A stretch of 14,448 nucleotides of DNA from Bordetella parapertussis (GTDB lineage Bacteria > Pseudomonadota > Gammaproteobacteria > Burkholderiales > Burkholderiaceae_C), in NCBI GenBank assembly GCA_943328885.2, contig CALQBT020000017.1:1-14448 (forward strand), written 5' to 3'. Below the pieces are notes generated by a model, which was not told where the DNA came from, did no database searches, and saw only the letters and a program-made list of their open reading frames with translations. Shown piece after piece: positions 14,085-14,448 of this stretch. Numbering within the stretch: position 1 is the stretch's first letter; each line of letters begins with the position of its first letter. The position numbers and the translations under genes are program-made.

Positions 14085-14448
14085 ATGAAAACTAGACCTG
14101 ACGCTGCGTCCCGCCGCCGCATTCTCAGCGCCGCTGGCGCGGCCGCGCTGAGCGCTGCGCTGCCCGACTTGGCGCTTGCTCAGTCCGACTGGCCGAACAG
14201 GCCGATCCGCTTCTTCGTGCCCTTCCCAGCCGGCGGCGGCGCTGACCTGGGTGCGCGTGTGATTGCCGCGCACATGGGCAATGCTTTCGGCAAACCGGTG
14301 CTGGTGGAGAACCGGGCCGGCGCCGATGGCGTGCTTGCAGCGCAGGAGGTGCTCAAGGCGGCACCCGACGGACACACGCTGTATTTCGGTACGGCGACCT
14401 CGATGTCCTATGTGCCCTCGCTGAAGAAGATCCCGCCCTACGACCCGG
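14085..14448 (+). CDS. Bug/TctC-family solute-binding protein with Tat-like signal (3' end outside window)
   Basis: The frame is open from the ATG at 14085 to the window end, giving 121 residues of a family usually about 320 long. The N-terminus MKTRPDAASRRRILSAAG has a twin-arginine-like motif (R10-R12 followed by IL) and a mild hydrophobic stretch ending ALA before Q33. The mature part starts with WPNRPIRFFVPFPAGGGAD (36-54), the canonical Bug ligand loop. It continues with VENRAGADGVLAAQEV and AAPDGHTLYFGT. GAGAGA (14075-14080) is the ribosome binding site. The 82-nt gap from the ABC binding protein gene holds no clear terminator. Confidence 0.9.
   Translation, partial: MKTRPDAASRRRILSAAGAAALSAALPDLALAQSDWPNRPIRFFVPFPAGGGADLGARVIAAHMGNAFGKPVLVENRAGADGVLAAQEVLKAAPDGHTLYFGTATSMSYVPSLKKIPPYDP

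Overview
The window looks like chromosomal DNA of a high-GC betaproteobacterium, most likely of the order Burkholderiales (Comamonadaceae, Rubrivivax or Leptothrix type). The basis is the close match of SecY, S13, S11, S4, RpoA and L17 to betaproteobacterial forms, the rplQ then dsbD order, and the abundance of Bug/TctC-type periplasmic binding proteins. The genus is an inference. All recognised genes lie on the + strand.

Region 1 (1-4640) is the end of the spc operon and the alpha operon: partial secY, rpmJ, rpsM, rpsK, rpsD (GTG start), rpoA and rplQ, closed by a strong intrinsic terminator. No infA lies between secY and rpmJ. The gap before rpsM is only 36 nt, while the gaps before rpsD (199 nt), rpoA (147 nt) and rplQ (102 nt) hold strong inverted repeats. 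The most notable is a sequence upstream of rpoA that can form a geometrically sound H-type RNA pseudoknot (2977-3022).

Region 2 (4641-6681) holds dsbD, the membrane thiol-disulfide reductant transporter with all six expected cysteines, then a lone initiator tRNA(fMet) gene with its own -10 box and terminator. A perfect 10-bp inverted repeat contains the dsbD stop codon and lies just upstream of the tRNA promoter.

Region 3 (6682-14448) is an accessory, metabolic-looking segment. It has a zinc-free MDR-family oxidoreductase, a Sec-exported Bug protein and a long-chain-type acyl-CoA dehydrogenase. A tightly coupled NitT/TauT/SsuABC-type ABC transporter follows: two different permeases, an ATPase, an unrecognised 111-aa single-span protein and a substrate-binding protein, with ATGA overlaps at three of the junctions. 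A second Bug protein with a twin-arginine-like signal runs off the end. The set suggests uptake of an organic acid or related small molecule with some acyl-CoA oxidation, but nothing in the window fixes the substrate. No CRISPR array, integrase, transposase or rRNA was seen. The strongest candidates for something undescribed are the pseudoknot-capable rpoA leader and the small membrane protein built into the ABC operon.
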